From the NCBI GenBank assembly GCA_030533445.1, contig CM060064.1, positions 38,967,787 to 39,031,786 on the forward strand: a DNA stretch of 64,000 nt. The letters are read 5' to 3'. Under the pieces are notes generated by a model. That model saw only the letters and a program-made list of their open reading frames with translations. It had not been told where the DNA came from and did not search any database. The position numbers and the translations under genes are program-made. Below are positions 23,296 through 34,200 of the stretch, one piece after another (within the stretch, counting starts at the first letter, position 1; every line of letters starts with the position of its first letter). Source of the stretch: Cyprinodon diabolis (taxonomy: Eukaryota; Chordata; Actinopteri; Cyprinodontiformes; Cyprinodontidae).

Positions 23296-24556
23296 ATAGC
23301 AATGATTCCAAGTCATTTAGCATTTCTTTTGGATTGATAAAAAAAGTTAATGTCACATATTTCAGAAAGAACAGCATCTTACCGGCGTTAAAAGTTAGTA
23401 GAGGAAATTCGATCCAAGATTTTTGCTGCTGCCTTGTCGAATTTCCAACAAAAATTATTGAGATGCTGTGTTATGAGCTTATTTATGCTACACATGCAAA
23501 AAAAATATTATTTGAATAAGGAAAGATACTCAAGTGCCAAAGACCCATTGCAGAACATTTATTTGCTCCAGTTGTTCTCAAAAGTGACAGTTTTTCATAG
23601 GTTGGTAATTTTTAGATACTTTGTGAAAAACTGACCACTTGTTTAAAAAACTGTAGATTGTAATACCAGATTTACTTAATAATTTCAAAACATGTCAAGG
23701 TGACAAAATGATTTAAACTTTACAAATCTTTAAGGGTGCCAATAGTTATTCCTAATAATGCCATTGTGTAGAGATTAATAGAAAGCATTTGTTTATGCCA
23801 TTCAACCAGACCCAGAAGTGGTGGCATTGGGAACATATGTGAGAAAATCCTGGTGAAAGCATTTGAAAGAGGGGAAGCATGCTTGGAAGAATTGATCTGT
23901 CCATCACCGTCATGAGCAAATCTCAACCACTCAGATAAATGAACATCTTCAGGTTAAGGCAGTTCCTGAGTACGGGTTGAAAATGTTTTCACATCTAAAT
24001 TTAGATGTACCTGATAGTATAAATGCAGATTGCTGTGTGCATTGCTGTTTTGGTCACACACTGATTTATTGCAAATGCGGTTTGGTTGCCTTCAAGTGAT
24101 TCTGTATTGCTTCTACTATACTTGAATAATGTCTGTAAGGCATTATTCATTTCACTGTTTTTGTTTTGTTTTCGATGGCTTAATGAGGTACGTTTTACTT
24201 ACAGTACTTCTTCCTGATGCTGTACATCATTTGAGCAATTTCAGTTAAACAAGTCATGTGTAATGGTGCATTCAGCTAACTACAGAAATTAGAGCTTCAG
24301 TTTGGGAATTATGTCACATCTTCAGTGGTTTTTATTTGAATGTTTAAAATCTGTGGAATTTGTTTAATATTACGCTGTTATTTGTCATCAAAAGCAAAAG
24401 AAAAAAGTTTTCTCTCAAATTTTTTCATTTAAACATTAAAGGAAAAGAGGACGATTTTTTTTTCAGGTGGATCATCTCAATCATTCTGGAGATATGTATA
24501 CGTAAGGCCATCCTACATGCTCGTCTCGTTAGCCATATTTATCTGCTCATTCGCAA
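23296..24556. other. No gene seen
   Basis: AT-rich. AAGGGTGCCAATAGTTATTC near 23733 resembles the 3' non-coding end of some Tc1-like elements, but no transposase blocks accompany it. Confidence 0.35.
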
Positions 24557-24814
24557 AAAACACAGATGCGCCAGCAAGACGTGCACCAACAATTTGTCCT
24601 CTTTTGAACTCTTGTATGTCACCCATAATGTTGTGTAAATTGCAATATTTTAAGCAGAACTGTGCTCTTACCCTGCTAATTGGACCTTCACATTCTGCTC
24701 TTTTTGGTTCAATGTGCAATTAATGAAGATTGGCCACCAGGCTGGTCCAATTTAGCCATGAAACCTCCCACACTAAAATGAGAGGTGTTTCAGTTTAATT
24801 GTCCAATCCCTGTA
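24557..24814 (-). pseudogene. 5' end of a Tc1-like transposon with transposase N-terminus
   Basis: On the minus strand the element begins TACAGGGATTGGACAATT just inside a TA (24813-24816). It continues with TGAAACACCTCTCATTTTAG, GGAGGTTTCATGGC and GGACCAGCCTGGTGGCC, the 5' untranslated part of a common fish Tc1 family. The transposase ATG is at 24626 and reads MGDIQEFKRGQIVGARLAGAS before it diverges at about 24557. That is the start of the paired-like DNA-binding domain. The catalytic domain and the other end are absent, so this is a truncated, non-mobile relic. The longer frame 24513-24719 starts upstream in non-coding sequence and is misleading. Confidence 0.8.
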
Positions 24815-25252
24815 TATACCACTAAGAAAGTAATGTTGGGATTTGTAAAAATGAGAAAATGACTCATTGTTTGTCAGCCATTTTAGGTTTAAAAGTCTGA
24901 GACCAATGTCCTAACCATAACACAATATTAACCCACAAACATTTCTTTGAAATTTTATCTTTATATTCATTTATGATCTGTAATTGATACATCATAAGGA
25001 CGATTTTGAGCAGCACGTTATATACTGCTGTATAGTTAATAAGAAATATCTAATTTCCCTGAATTAAACAAACACACAGCAGTGAAACTGGAACTGCTCG
25101 TGTACCTTCAGCTTTTGATTGGAAATTTTAACTTCTGCAAAGAAAATTTTAGTATATTTCTGAATGGAAATTTCTTGAAAAAAAAATTCTTAAGAGAACA
25201 GACAGCAAAAAATCCACTATTTAACAAAACAATCCTTTCTGTTTTCCTTTAG
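24815..25252. other. Flanking or intronic sequence, no gene seen
   Basis: AT-rich DNA that ends in a pyrimidine-rich stretch (TTTCTGTTTTCCTTTAG) serving the exon candidate that starts at 25253. Confidence 0.4.
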
Positions 25253-25388
25253 ATGTCTATAAGACAGCCGTTGTTGCATGAAAGCTGAAGATAATGAGTT
25301 ACAATACCAGAGCAATGTTGGTGACTCTTATTCATACGACTACAAACAGTGGACAGAGGATGGGACCATTTCTGGCATGTTTAAGAAG
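25253..25388 (+). CDS. Candidate first coding exon, gene not recognised
   Basis: A pyrimidine-rich acceptor (CTGTTTTCCTTTAG, AG at 25251-25252) precedes the segment and AAG|GTAGAG at 25388/25389 gives a possible, sub-optimal donor. From the ATG at 25278 the frame reads MKAEDNELQYQSNVGDSYSY, then DYKQWTEDGTISGMFKK. That is 37 codons ending in phase 0 at the donor, with a TAA in the same frame upstream at about 25260. A short out-of-frame ATG frame at the exon start overlaps the main start. The peptide is acidic, hydrophilic and of normal amino-acid variety, as in a cytosolic N-terminus, and local GC is higher than in the flanks. I do not recognise the protein. If real, the remaining exons lie beyond long introns. 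No signal peptide is visible. Confidence 0.5.
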
Positions 25389-25881
25389 GTAGAGAAACAC
25401 AAGCATTGTAAAAATTTGACCAATGTTGTCTGTTTTATGTTAAATTGAAAGCATGCAAAAGTATTTAGAACTGTTTGTTTTTTGTCTGGACTGCAATATA
25501 AAAGCTTTATTTAGTCTAGATCTTTCTAAATTAGTCGTGTTTGTTTCCATGTAAGCTTAGATCTCTGTTCATATTAGTGTGACTTCAACTATTAGTTCTT
25601 ATTAAAATTTGTGTTGATTTCACTACACAGCTGTTTGTTCTACCTCCCCAAAAGAAAGTTATCCTTGATTATCCAAACAAAGATAGCTCTTTTGTTGTCT
25701 ACTACAGCTATGCAAATATATAGATATTTTTTTTTTATATTTCAGCTTCTTGCTGACACATTGAGTGCTCCCAATCATATTCAGTGTCACATTGATTCCT
25801 TTTTGTAAACCTCTATCAGTGAGGCATAGGCTACATTCATTCAAAATCAAATAAGCCGCACAGAAAAAGTTTGTGTAAATA
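25389..25881. other. Presumed intronic or intergenic DNA
   Basis: AT-rich and without repeat or coding signature. It would be the start of the intron downstream of the exon candidate. Confidence 0.35.
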
Positions 25882-26206
25882 TTAACCCTATAATGCCAAA
25901 TGTATCGTATTTGATACATACGGTTTCTGAAATGTTTTGCGTCTGACACCTTTTGCATAATTTAATGGCAAAAAGTTTGCTCAAAATCCTATTGTACACA
26001 ATCAGATATACCTGATAACAGCCAGTAGAAGACTACACAAAAAATAATCTTGACTTATCGCATAGTAATAAATTATTAATATCAAAAATGTATTTCTGTT
26101 TTTTCTTTTTACATATTTTGTTAAAAGGGCAAATAAGGAATTCAAACAAAAAAAAAAAATAATTTTCTGTTTTGTTTTATTCTTGGATCGGGCTTTAAAG
26201 GGTTAA
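25882..26206. mobile_element. TTAACCC-type MITE (piggyBac-like)
   Basis: The left end is TTAACCCTATAATGCC (TTAA at 25882-25885). The right end, reverse complemented, is TTAACCCTTTAAAGCCC (TTAA at 26203-26206). TTAA targets with termini starting CCCT are the hallmark of piggyBac elements. The interior of about 317 bp is AT-rich with a short TGTATCGTATTTGATACA palindrome near the left end and has no transposase. This is a non-autonomous element. Confidence 0.6.
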
Positions 26207-26788
26207 ACTGCCACAGGCCAACCAAGCTGTAATAGACTGTAATGCCATGTTAGTGGTTTGCATGTTAGCACTGCCACACATGTAAAGAAAGTAGGAGAGG
26301 GATTGAATAAGTAAGTTAAAAAGAATGAAGAAGGAAAAAGAGGCTGTGTAGATTGGTAATGGAAGAGCAAAAAGTGTAAAATCTGCAATAAACAGATAGC
26401 CTTTAAAAAAATATGGATCCTATAACACAACTGCAAGAACTGAAAGACAAAACTAAAAGGCCAGTCTAGTATCCAAAAGCCCATTCATAATGCTTTCAAC
26501 CAGATACGTGGTGGGACTCGAGCTGTGATAAGGTGAGAAGAGTTAGTTGAGGAACTGGTACAGTGCCTTGCAAAAGTTAATTTAATTTTTTGTGAAGAAT
26601 CCCTAGAACGCACTAGTAGGCTCTATTGGCCAGCCACTACTGGTGGGGTTTATGGTTTCATTTCAACCTTAAGTTCAATAAAAGCCTTTAACCATTACTC
26701 TGCCTCTGTATTTGCCTGTTTCAGAGCTTTTAGCACCATGACAAAGACACCAAGCCTTTTAACTTATATGCTACTCCAATGTCCAATA

Positions 26789-26790
<2 letters not shown>
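26207..26790. other. No gene; Tc1-like terminus
   Basis: TACAGTGCCTTGCAAAAGTT at 26559-26578 matches the outer end of a fish Tc1-like family, but no matching inner sequence follows. The minus-strand frame 26203-26484 overlaps the MITE end and is not credible. Confidence 0.4.

Positions 26791-26859
<69 letters not shown>
26791..26859. repeat. AT dinucleotide microsatellite, 69 bp
   Basis: An uninterrupted (AT)n run, the longest simple repeat in the window. It is likely to be unstable in length and hard to assemble. Confidence 0.95.
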
Positions 26860-26867
<8 letters not shown>

Positions 26868-27169
26868 AATGAATACTCAACTATAAAGCTTTTTGGGTTA
26901 AAATCATACAATGTCTAGGACCTGACTTAACAATAAGTCTTTCCCTTAGGTTTACAAATCCCAACGTTACTTTTCTTAATCTAGCATTCATTTTAATCAG
27001 ACTTTTTTTTTCACTCAGTCTAATGACATTGATCAGAAAATAAAAAGAAAAAACCCTTTAACAACATAAATAATTCCAGATTTTTCTCTGGTACTTTGGC
27101 TATTTTGATATTCCTACAAGCTTTTCCCCCTCTTTATTTCCAGTCTGCATCTTGCCCTGTCTTTCACCC

Positions 27170-27900
27170 TTTATCTGTCTGTACAGCTTGTAAAAGGCAC
27201 AGAGCCTAAAAGAGATGGGTCGAGGTATTGATCTTCGGGGGAGGGTGTCTTGCTTCAGTTTAACGAACACAAATTGATGTCAAAAGCTCATCACTTGAGA
27301 AAAAGACAAGTCTGCTTCCCCTCAAAGAGATCTGATGGAGAAGACATTAACCTAAGTGCTTAGATAAAAAAAAAAGGCATTAAAGTTTAAAGATGCTTTT
27401 TTGAAGCAGGGCTTTCTTATCTTAACAAGCTAAGATCTAAATTCCTCCTTTGCTGTTCCTTGTCTGATCTTAACTTCAATTCTTATGTTTATGCATAATG
27501 GAGAGGCAAGTAATGAACAGCATGTTAAAGACAAATCATTTGCAATGAAATCACTGGGATACAGGAAAGTGGAGTTAAAACAAGGACTTGGTAATTTCCG
27601 CAAAATGCAGAGAACGCCTAATGGATGCTAAAATGATGTGATCTAAGACAGCAAGCGTTTGAAATGAATTTATTTCATTGCACTTTGACTGCCAGTACCT
27701 GACAGTCCCCTAAATACAGCAGGGATTATTCACTCTCCACTCCCTCTTTTAAAATTGGAACAGGGGGACATTTTAGACTTTTCCTCTGCCAGACCTTAAA
27801 AGTTCCAAGTTTTAACAGCGTCTAATTGAACACCGATGTGCTCTTGACTTCCCCTCTCATCCAGTTGCTTTTAAAAGACATTGCTGGTAGTATATCAAGA
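27170..27900. other. Candidate conserved noncoding region
   Basis: About 730 bases with no long frame, no repeat signature and mixed composition. TTTATGCATAATGG near 27488 contains octamer/POU-like and homeodomain-like cores, and TTTATTTCATTGCAC lies near 27669. This matches the usual appearance of vertebrate regulatory DNA but is inferred from composition only. Confidence 0.2.
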
Positions 27901-29789
27901 AAATAGCAACGTGAGCAAGAGATGGCATAAATTAAAATCTGTTTTCACCAGGGGCAGGAAGAGTAACCTGTTTTTTTTAAAGTGGGGTGTGCAGTTTTGT
28001 AACCAATGCAGCTGCAAACAGAGACAGATCATTTAGATATTGTCATATAAAATTATGTTATTTAAGATACAACACAGCAATAATGCCTATCGAAGCAGAT
28101 TAAAACTCTGCTATAGTTCTGCATAGGGAGGTGTAATAGTAGGGTTGCATGGCCAATCAACTGACACAAATCTGCAAGCTAAATACCAAAAACAATTTTA
28201 CATGCATTCCAGATGACGAGTGTCGTGGCCCTTGTTACACTAAAAAAGTGCTGGATCAAACTTCAAAGGATTTGTCAGTGACTCTGCTCTACATCCTGTT
28301 TGAATTCTGACTTAGATTCTTTCCTTTGCTGCTTTTGGCCTTCCTAAAGCTCTATTAAACCTGCCAGGAATAGGGCTTTTCTGGGGGAGTAAATCAGAAC
28401 AGTGGGTGAAAACAAAACCTGCTGTAACTTTAAAGCTAATGAGGAGGCTAATGTAAGCCAAACTTTAAAGCTGCCGGGTCAACGTGTACCTGGCATTTAT
28501 CATCGTATTACGAAAACCAACTGCTGAGAGGGGCATTCAGGAGAAAAGAAACAAAACGTTTTAAATGTCTTAAAGTGTCACCTTCAGAACTTCAAGAGAA
28601 TCGTTAAAAAACTTTTAAGTTATTTTGTTGGTTCTTTGGATCTTTATGGTTCATAGGAGTCCCTCTCTATGTCACCCTTTACTATGCTTTCTGGCAAATG
28701 TTCTTCTAAACCAACAATAAGTTGTTTAAATTGTTCCACACAAAATCATCTTTTCCAAAATTCCTTCTGTATCGTAGTTGTCATCCAAGATCAGGTCAGG
28801 AAAAAAAATACACCTAGGCATTCCATTCTCAAGAGAGACTTGTAAGCACATTATTCGGGCACACAACTTATTACTTGTCCAAAAAGGCATACATAGTCTC
28901 TTCAGTGAGGTTTAGCTCTTTCCAAGGATCTCCTGGTATTCTCTCTCTAGACATTCCTCTTTATAGGTGAGCTTATGACTACAACGGTCATCCATGTAAT
29001 GAAGCACTGACGCAACCCCAGACCACTGTCACCACAAGCATAACTGTTGCATAATTTCTGTTCACTGAAATCCTGTTAAGTTTTGAACCAGATGTGACGG
29101 GATAAACACTTTTTAAAATAGCTTGTTTTTCATGTTTTGTCTACAAACATCAAATATAAAGTCTTAAAGTCTGTTAAATGTTAAAAATAACTATTCAATC
29201 TAGAAAATGACAAATAGTTCTTTCTGTTTTTGGTAAAGAGTGGTCGAATGCCATTAATGTCATTTTGCAAACTTTCTTGTTGTTGGGTCTGTCACAGAAA
29301 ATCTTAAATAAAACAGATGAGGCTGATGGTATTCATACAGTCGGCTTTGTAGCTAGAGTTGAAACATCTCACAGAGCAGCTAATACACATGCTTCCCTAC
29401 AGGATGAGTTCCAGTTTGTTCTCACACCACATAGGGGTCAAAATCTCTTTATACCACATTTGTTAGCAAGAGGTATCATCATATAACAATAACTCAGCAG
29501 ATGCCCCAGGTGTCTGGGAACCTTCAGACTCGGATGACCCTTATTATTATTCCCCAGGGACTCTGTCTGCAAAGAACAGGACCTTGAATCTATCACCCCA
29601 CCTTATCTGTTTCTGTGTTCCCCCATTCTGCTGAAGTCTCTCTAAAAATTAAACAGAGCTAATGACCTGTGTAAATCACCCTGTAGCTGTAATACTTTCA
29701 TGACATAAAATAAGATTTCAGTAAATATCTACTCTCTAAAATCTAAAAGAGCAACAAGACGCCTACAGTACTTTAGATCTGTGACATAT
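27901..29789. other. No gene seen
   Basis: No exon or RNA gene recognised. Around 28420-28475 the phrase ACTTTAAAGCT recurs in direct orientation 41 bp apart, flanking a GC-richer patch. The area 28380-28560 could be regulatory. The frame at 29265-29486 has no family resemblance. Confidence 0.35.
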
Positions 29790-30020
29790 GCTGATGAAGG
29801 TTCTCAGTCATCCAGGTCATAGTCATTCCGTAAAAATTCAAAAAAAATATCCACTGGACTTGGTTTTCAAGATTTGAAGACGTTTCGCCACCTCTCCAGG
29901 AAGCTTTCTCAATTCAAATGTCTGGATCCGCAGTGAGTTTGAGTCTTATATGGACAAGGCCTTGTATTGCTTGGGAACATGCAAATGGTAACCGATGAAT
30001 GGGTCGTTTAGTTCCATCGT
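29790..30020 (+). repeat. Dispersed teleost repeat, copy 1 (GAAGACGTTTCGCC type)
   Basis: Blocks TTCTCAGTCATCCAGGTCAT, TCCACTGGACTTGGTTTTC, TTTGAAGACGTTTCGCC and CCAGGAAGCTTTCTCAATTC match a repeat common in fish genomes. A second copy with the same central blocks lies at 55685-55860. Class uncertain. Confidence 0.65.
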
Positions 30021-30539
30021 TAGGCTAACAATATTTTTTGAATTTTTAAGGAATTAGATCTGTGACATTCTCAATGAGTTGTCAATAGATTGTTTCTCTA
30101 TCAGGGTGTTGCCTGTTTTTTTAGATAATTTAGCTGTGATTTTGTCAGATTCTAATTAAGTTTCATGATCAACCTTCATCACGGCACAACAAAAACTTTA
30201 TTGGCAAACTTTTCCCGTCGTTGTCACATACTCACCCTGTCACTTAATAAGAGGAGCATTCATCTGCACCATATTCACTAAATCATCAAATGCTATGCCT
30301 CACTTTAGGGTCACAGAATATGGTGTAAAAATAGTTCCTGCAGTCTGTTTTCTTGTCCTTGGCTGACCTTGACTTAACAGAGCTAAAGCCGACTTGCTAA
30401 ACCCAAAAGCCATCCTTCCTAGGTCCACCAAATCTGCTCCCGGTTTTGCCAGTGCCACCATCTCGGGTGAATGCAGTATAGGATGCAGGAGTCCGCTCTA
30501 AAACTAGAGGGCTGGTTTTAACCCCAGCTTCTTCTGTCT
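30021..30539. other. No gene seen
   Basis: No diagnostic coding, RNA or repeat signal. Confidence 0.35.
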
Positions 30540-30785
30540 TAGTCGTTGTAATTTTGGGCTAGACACTTCACCTGTATTTGCCAACTTATGGTGGTCAGAG
30601 GTCCAGGTAGTTTAGCCTTACTTTTTTCAGTGTGCCCCAGGGCAACTATGGCTACAATGTAGTTTGTAACAAGTGTGTGTGGATGTGTGTCTGAATCGAT
30701 GAATGACTGAAGGTGTTATAAAGTACTTTGCTATTCTTGCACTTGATAATGCGCTATACAATTACAGGCCATTTATCCTTTACCT
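30540..30785 (+). repeat. Dispersed teleost repeat, copy 2
   Basis: Diverged partner of the repeat at 3990-4243. It contains GGGCTAGACACTTCACCTG, ATGGTGGTCAGAGG, GTGTGCCCCAGGGCAAC, GGCTACAATGTAGTTTG, GTGTGTGTGGATGTGTG and GCGCTATACAATTACAGGCC, ending CATTTATCCTTTACC. The ending is clearer here than in copy 1. Confidence 0.7.
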
Positions 30786-30879
30786 GCTCCAGGAGCTTCT
30801 ACTGGATGTTCGCTTTCAACGGCACTGCTGTCTCTTCAGGACCCATTATAAGGAGCTACTGTAGTGGCAGGGAGACCAT

Positions 30880-31083
30880 TCAACCTCCGGTGCGTTTTTT
30901 ACAGACATAAGCTTCGCCTCTACCGTACTCTATCTCCTTACAGCACAACCACTTCTTGTCAATGATAAATTTCACTTTGCATCTACCACCCCTATTATCT
31001 TTCACTCTGATCACGTAATTTGGACCATTCGGACGGCCGATAGTTAGCTTGCTCCTAAACTTGCCTTTACAACAGAATAACAT
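30880..31083 (-). CDS. Candidate terminal exon encoding a basic cysteine-containing peptide
   Basis: On the minus strand an AG at about 31085-31086 (TTCTGTTGTAAAG) could be an acceptor. The frame that follows encodes about 60 residues (GKFRSKLTIGRPNGPNYVIR, then VKDNRGGRCKVKFIIDKKW, then LCCKEIEYGRGEAYVCKKR, then TGG and a stop). Composition is protein-like rather than AT-driven, with one C, then CC, then one C at spacings of about 13 and 12, and a strongly basic charge. The frame stays open further upstream but has no good start there, which favours an exon over a complete gene. I do not recognise the family. A retroelement or chance origin is possible. Confidence 0.3.
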   Translation of the reverse strand: MLFCCKGKFRSKLTIGRPNGPNYVIRVKDNRGGRCKVKFIIDKKWLCCKEIEYGRGEAYVCKKRTGG

Positions 31084-32029
31084 ATAAATCATTTGCCACA
31101 CTCGTATGAACACAGACTTACAGTAAACAGCGACTGGTTTGGCCAGCTTTTCAGATAATATGGCACAATAATAGCTTTTAATTGGTATATATTGTGTTGG
31201 ACTTTCTTGGCTTTATTTCCTTGCCTGAATAAATGTCGTTATTTCGAGCCAACTTTCTCTGTTTGCACAGGTTTTTCTTTGTTTAATTTAGTTCAATTGT
31301 GTGTGACAAAATTGGGCAAAAGAAAACAAATTCAATTAAAATCTTTGAGAGAAAACTTTCTAACTGCAGGCTATATGAGGATAGATGGTAACCCTTAGTA
31401 ATAATACACTGAGTGTAATTAAACAAAAACTAATAAGACAGTGCTTTAGAAACCCTATAGGAGCATTTTAATTATGTCTTAAAATTCTCAAGTTACCTGT
31501 GAATTAATGTTAAAGCAAAGATTTATTTTCACAGGATACATATCTAATTTTCAAACTGTGTAACAAAACAGCCAACCAGGCACTTAGGTTTTCATTCCTC
31601 ATCAGGAATGCATGGCTCTGAATAAGCACTTCACAGTCTGTACAAGCATGCCATACATCCAGCTGCCATGCTTAAAATGCATTTGTGATGCGATCCAAAA
31701 CTTTCTTGGCTTCTCAACAAAGGCTGTCTTTGTAAACCATGTTAAAAAAATGTTTGCTGTTTTTTTCCAGCGACACTGGATAAGTGAGTCGGGGGGAGAG
31801 AAGAGGAGCTACTGAAAATTAATGCAGGGGCTCAGCACTGCAGCAGATAATGTGATAGTGAAGCCAATGTTTAATGGCACTTTTCTTTCGCAGCACTGGG
31901 AGATATATAAAAGATCTCTCTTCATTTTGTATAGTACTTTTACACCTAAATGTCAGGTTTCTTTTGCAGGTCCCTGATTGTTGTTAAATGTAAAATTATC
32001 AGTACAAATCATGTAACAGATGTGTCAGA
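31084..32029. other. No gene seen
   Basis: AT-rich; the frames at 31192-31398 and 31612-31815 have no family resemblance and lack good splice or start context. Confidence 0.35.
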
Positions 32030-33045
32030 TAAAATGTTTTTAAGGTACAGTGTGTAATAATTACAGGGATAAACTGGCATGAATGGTATATATAATCTAT
32101 ATGTATGAAATTTATTATCACCTATGACCTGAAAGTCTCAATCTTTATGTTTGCCTTGCCTTAGAAATTGCTGTTTATATTTAAATACGAGTGGGTTTGC
32201 ATTTGTGGAGGTAGACATTGTTTGCACTAAGGCAGCGAAGAACTAACAAATTATTGACAATATAGATTCCCAATTGGACTGTGGCAAGTTATATACCTAA
32301 ATACAATCCCACACAGACTAATAAAATACTATTTATAAAGTTATCTATGTAAACTAGACTTACACCAGCACAACCGGCAACCATCTGGTTATTATGAACA
32401 AGACCAATTGATATACATGTCAGTTGTAGTGTTTTTGTTTTGTTTTTCTGAGCAGACTTGAATCGATCTATGGCCCTCTGTCCGTCGTTGTTTTGGTCAG
32501 ACTGCACAAAACAGGGGAACAAATCACCTGGACAGAAGAGATAAGAGGAGACGGTGTTCCTGAGTTCAGACAGGAGCTAAGAAACCATGGCGGCATAGAC
32601 AGCAACATGGCACTGCTAGCTCAGAAAGAAAGCTTAGGAACACAACAGAAGCTAGGAGTTGCCTGCCGGGAAACCGTGCCGATGGCCAGGCTAACCATGG
32701 AGGGTCAAAGCAGAATGCTGTAAGATTGGATTTGCCCGTCGTTCGGAGAGAGGTCCGAAGCCAGGGGAGAGTGGCTAAGACCTACAGTGAGGAGGACGGG
32801 GTGACATTGTACGAGCCGCCAGAGCTACAGAGCAGAAAGAGACAATGGCAGGCCAAGGCTAGGATCTAAGGACTAACTGCTGGAGATGGACAGAAGTTAG
32901 GTAAATTGAAGTTGCAGAAGCTGTTTTGTCCTGTGACGGCTTCCATATTGTTTGAGGGGAGAGGCAGTGTGGGGTGGGCAGTTTATGTTGCTGCAGCCTG
33001 ACCATTATAGGTCACTGAAAACAACACATTGAAGCTTTAAGGAAA
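32030..33045 (+). mobile_element. Non-autonomous DNA element, long copy
   Basis: It begins TTTTTAAGGTACAGTGTGTA and ends GAAGCTTTAA after GACGGCTTCCATATTGTTTG, GCAGCCTGACCATTATAGG and TCACTGAAAACAACAC. The right part and the phrase CACAGACTAATAAAATACTA recur at 56885-57137, and the left end recurs inverted at 22440-22512. The middle (32440-32930) is GC- and purine-rich with AGCTAAGAAACCATGGCGG, resembling 47100-47570 in reverse. The 76-codon frame at 32493-32723 lies within it and is not a recognisable protein. Family unknown to me. Confidence 0.6.
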
Positions 33046-33359
33046 CTGAAAAGGTGACATCCATCTAAACCCAATTTTCAGTGGGTAAATAGCCTAGTAA
33101 GTAGTCATAGCTCCGTGGATAATTGCATGGAGTTTTCCTAACAGTTGGAGAACCTACCAGAATGGTAGGTAGACCCCAAATGGTAAGTGTCCTCCAAAAC
33201 ACTTACAACCCAGGGTGCAGATCAGGAAGCAGAGTTGTAGTTTAACACACCTCTCTGCAGCTTCTCTACTGTTACCCACTTATTAGTCCAATCCAGACAG
33301 TGTCTTGCCAATGACCAAAATCAAATAAATTAGAAGAGAATCCCAAAGGAGTATATCAT
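33046..33359. other. No gene seen
   Basis: A short inverted motif (CTACCAGAATGGTAG near 33154) is the only pattern noticed. Confidence 0.35.
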
Positions 33360-34200
33360 GATAATCTAATTAAAATGAAATTAACTCCAATTAGGGAAAA
33401 AGTTACAATTATTAAATGTGGTTTATTTAACATAAGATCTCTTTCTTCCAAAAGTCTGTTAGTTAATGACTTGATTTGTGATATCACATTGAATTATTTT
33501 GCCTTACAGAATCTTGCTGCAGAAGGCTGCAGTACTATCTCTGCTTTTTCTCATAGTAGCTTTATCTGGTCTGCTCCTGTTTGGTTGCGAAACCACCCTG
33601 AAGAGAAATATCAGCTGTGCTGCTGTCACCAACACCTTTGTTTATAGATGTTTGAGCTCGGCTTTTTTTTAGTCTCCCCATTTTTCTCTGACTGTGACTA
33701 ACTGGCTGTGCTCTTTTTGTGCTCTGACGTGGGTGCTGGCTCGGAGCTCTTCTGTCTGGCAATGTCTTTCCTGGACGGGCCGCTAGTGGAGCAGGTTGAC
33801 AAGTTCCTTTTGTATCTCTGCTTATATCTGTATGTCTACTTCTGTCTCCTTGAACTCCAGTCGGCCTCGGCAGATGGCAGCTCACACTGAGACTGGTCCT
33901 GCTGGAGGTTTCTTCCTGTTAAAAGGGAGTTTTTCCTGGGCGTGCAGGTGGCGCAGTGGTTAGTGCATACAACCCATGTACGTAGGCCTTAGTCCTCGAT
34001 GCAGCCGACCCGGGTTTGAATCAGGCCCGTGGTCCTTTGCCGCATGTCTCTCCCCCTCTCTTATATCCCCTTCACTGTCAACCTACTGTCAGAAAAATGA
34101 GCCAGTAGTGCCATAAAAACTAAAAAAATAAAAATAGGGAGTTTTTCCTTTCCACTGTCACTACAAGTATGGTTGGTGTGAGGGATCGATGCAATCACAA
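33360..34200 (+). pseudogene. L2-type LINE relic: endonuclease start joined to 3' end
   Basis: From about 33375 the frame encodes VTIIKCGLFNIRSLSSKSLL then VNDLICDITLNYFALQN. This matches the start of the apurinic-endonuclease domain of fish L2-type non-LTR retrotransposons (usual form GLLNIRSLSSKALLVNDLI...TETW). Just after this, the match jumps to the 3' region: TTTTCTCTGACTGTGAC near 33683, GAGACTGGTCCTGCTGGAGG at 33889, TTTCTTCCTGTTAAAAGGGA and, beyond the SINE insertion, CACTGTCACTACAAG at about 34155. Nearly all of ORF2, including reverse transcriptase, is deleted. The 107-codon minus-strand frame 33562-33885 is antisense to this relic. A SINE interrupts it at 33938-34136. Confidence 0.7.
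33938..34136 (+). mobile_element. tRNA-derived SINE with perfect target duplication
   Basis: It starts GGGCGTGCAGG and carries a near-consensus RNA polymerase III A box (TGGCGCAGTGG at 33949) and B box (GGTTTGAATC at about 34013). A C/T-rich body (CATGTCTCTCCCCCTCTC) and an A-rich tail with AATAAAAATA follow. The 13-bp sequence GGGAGTTTTTCCT flanks it on both sides (33925-33937 and 34137-34149). This shows target-primed insertion into the LINE 3' region. It is the cleanest retroposon insertion in the window and so probably one of the younger ones. Confidence 0.9.

Noticed and set aside
33938..34030. Possible tRNA gene
   Set aside because: A and B boxes are present, but a cloverleaf is not formed cleanly, and the body, A-rich tail and target duplication identify a SINE.
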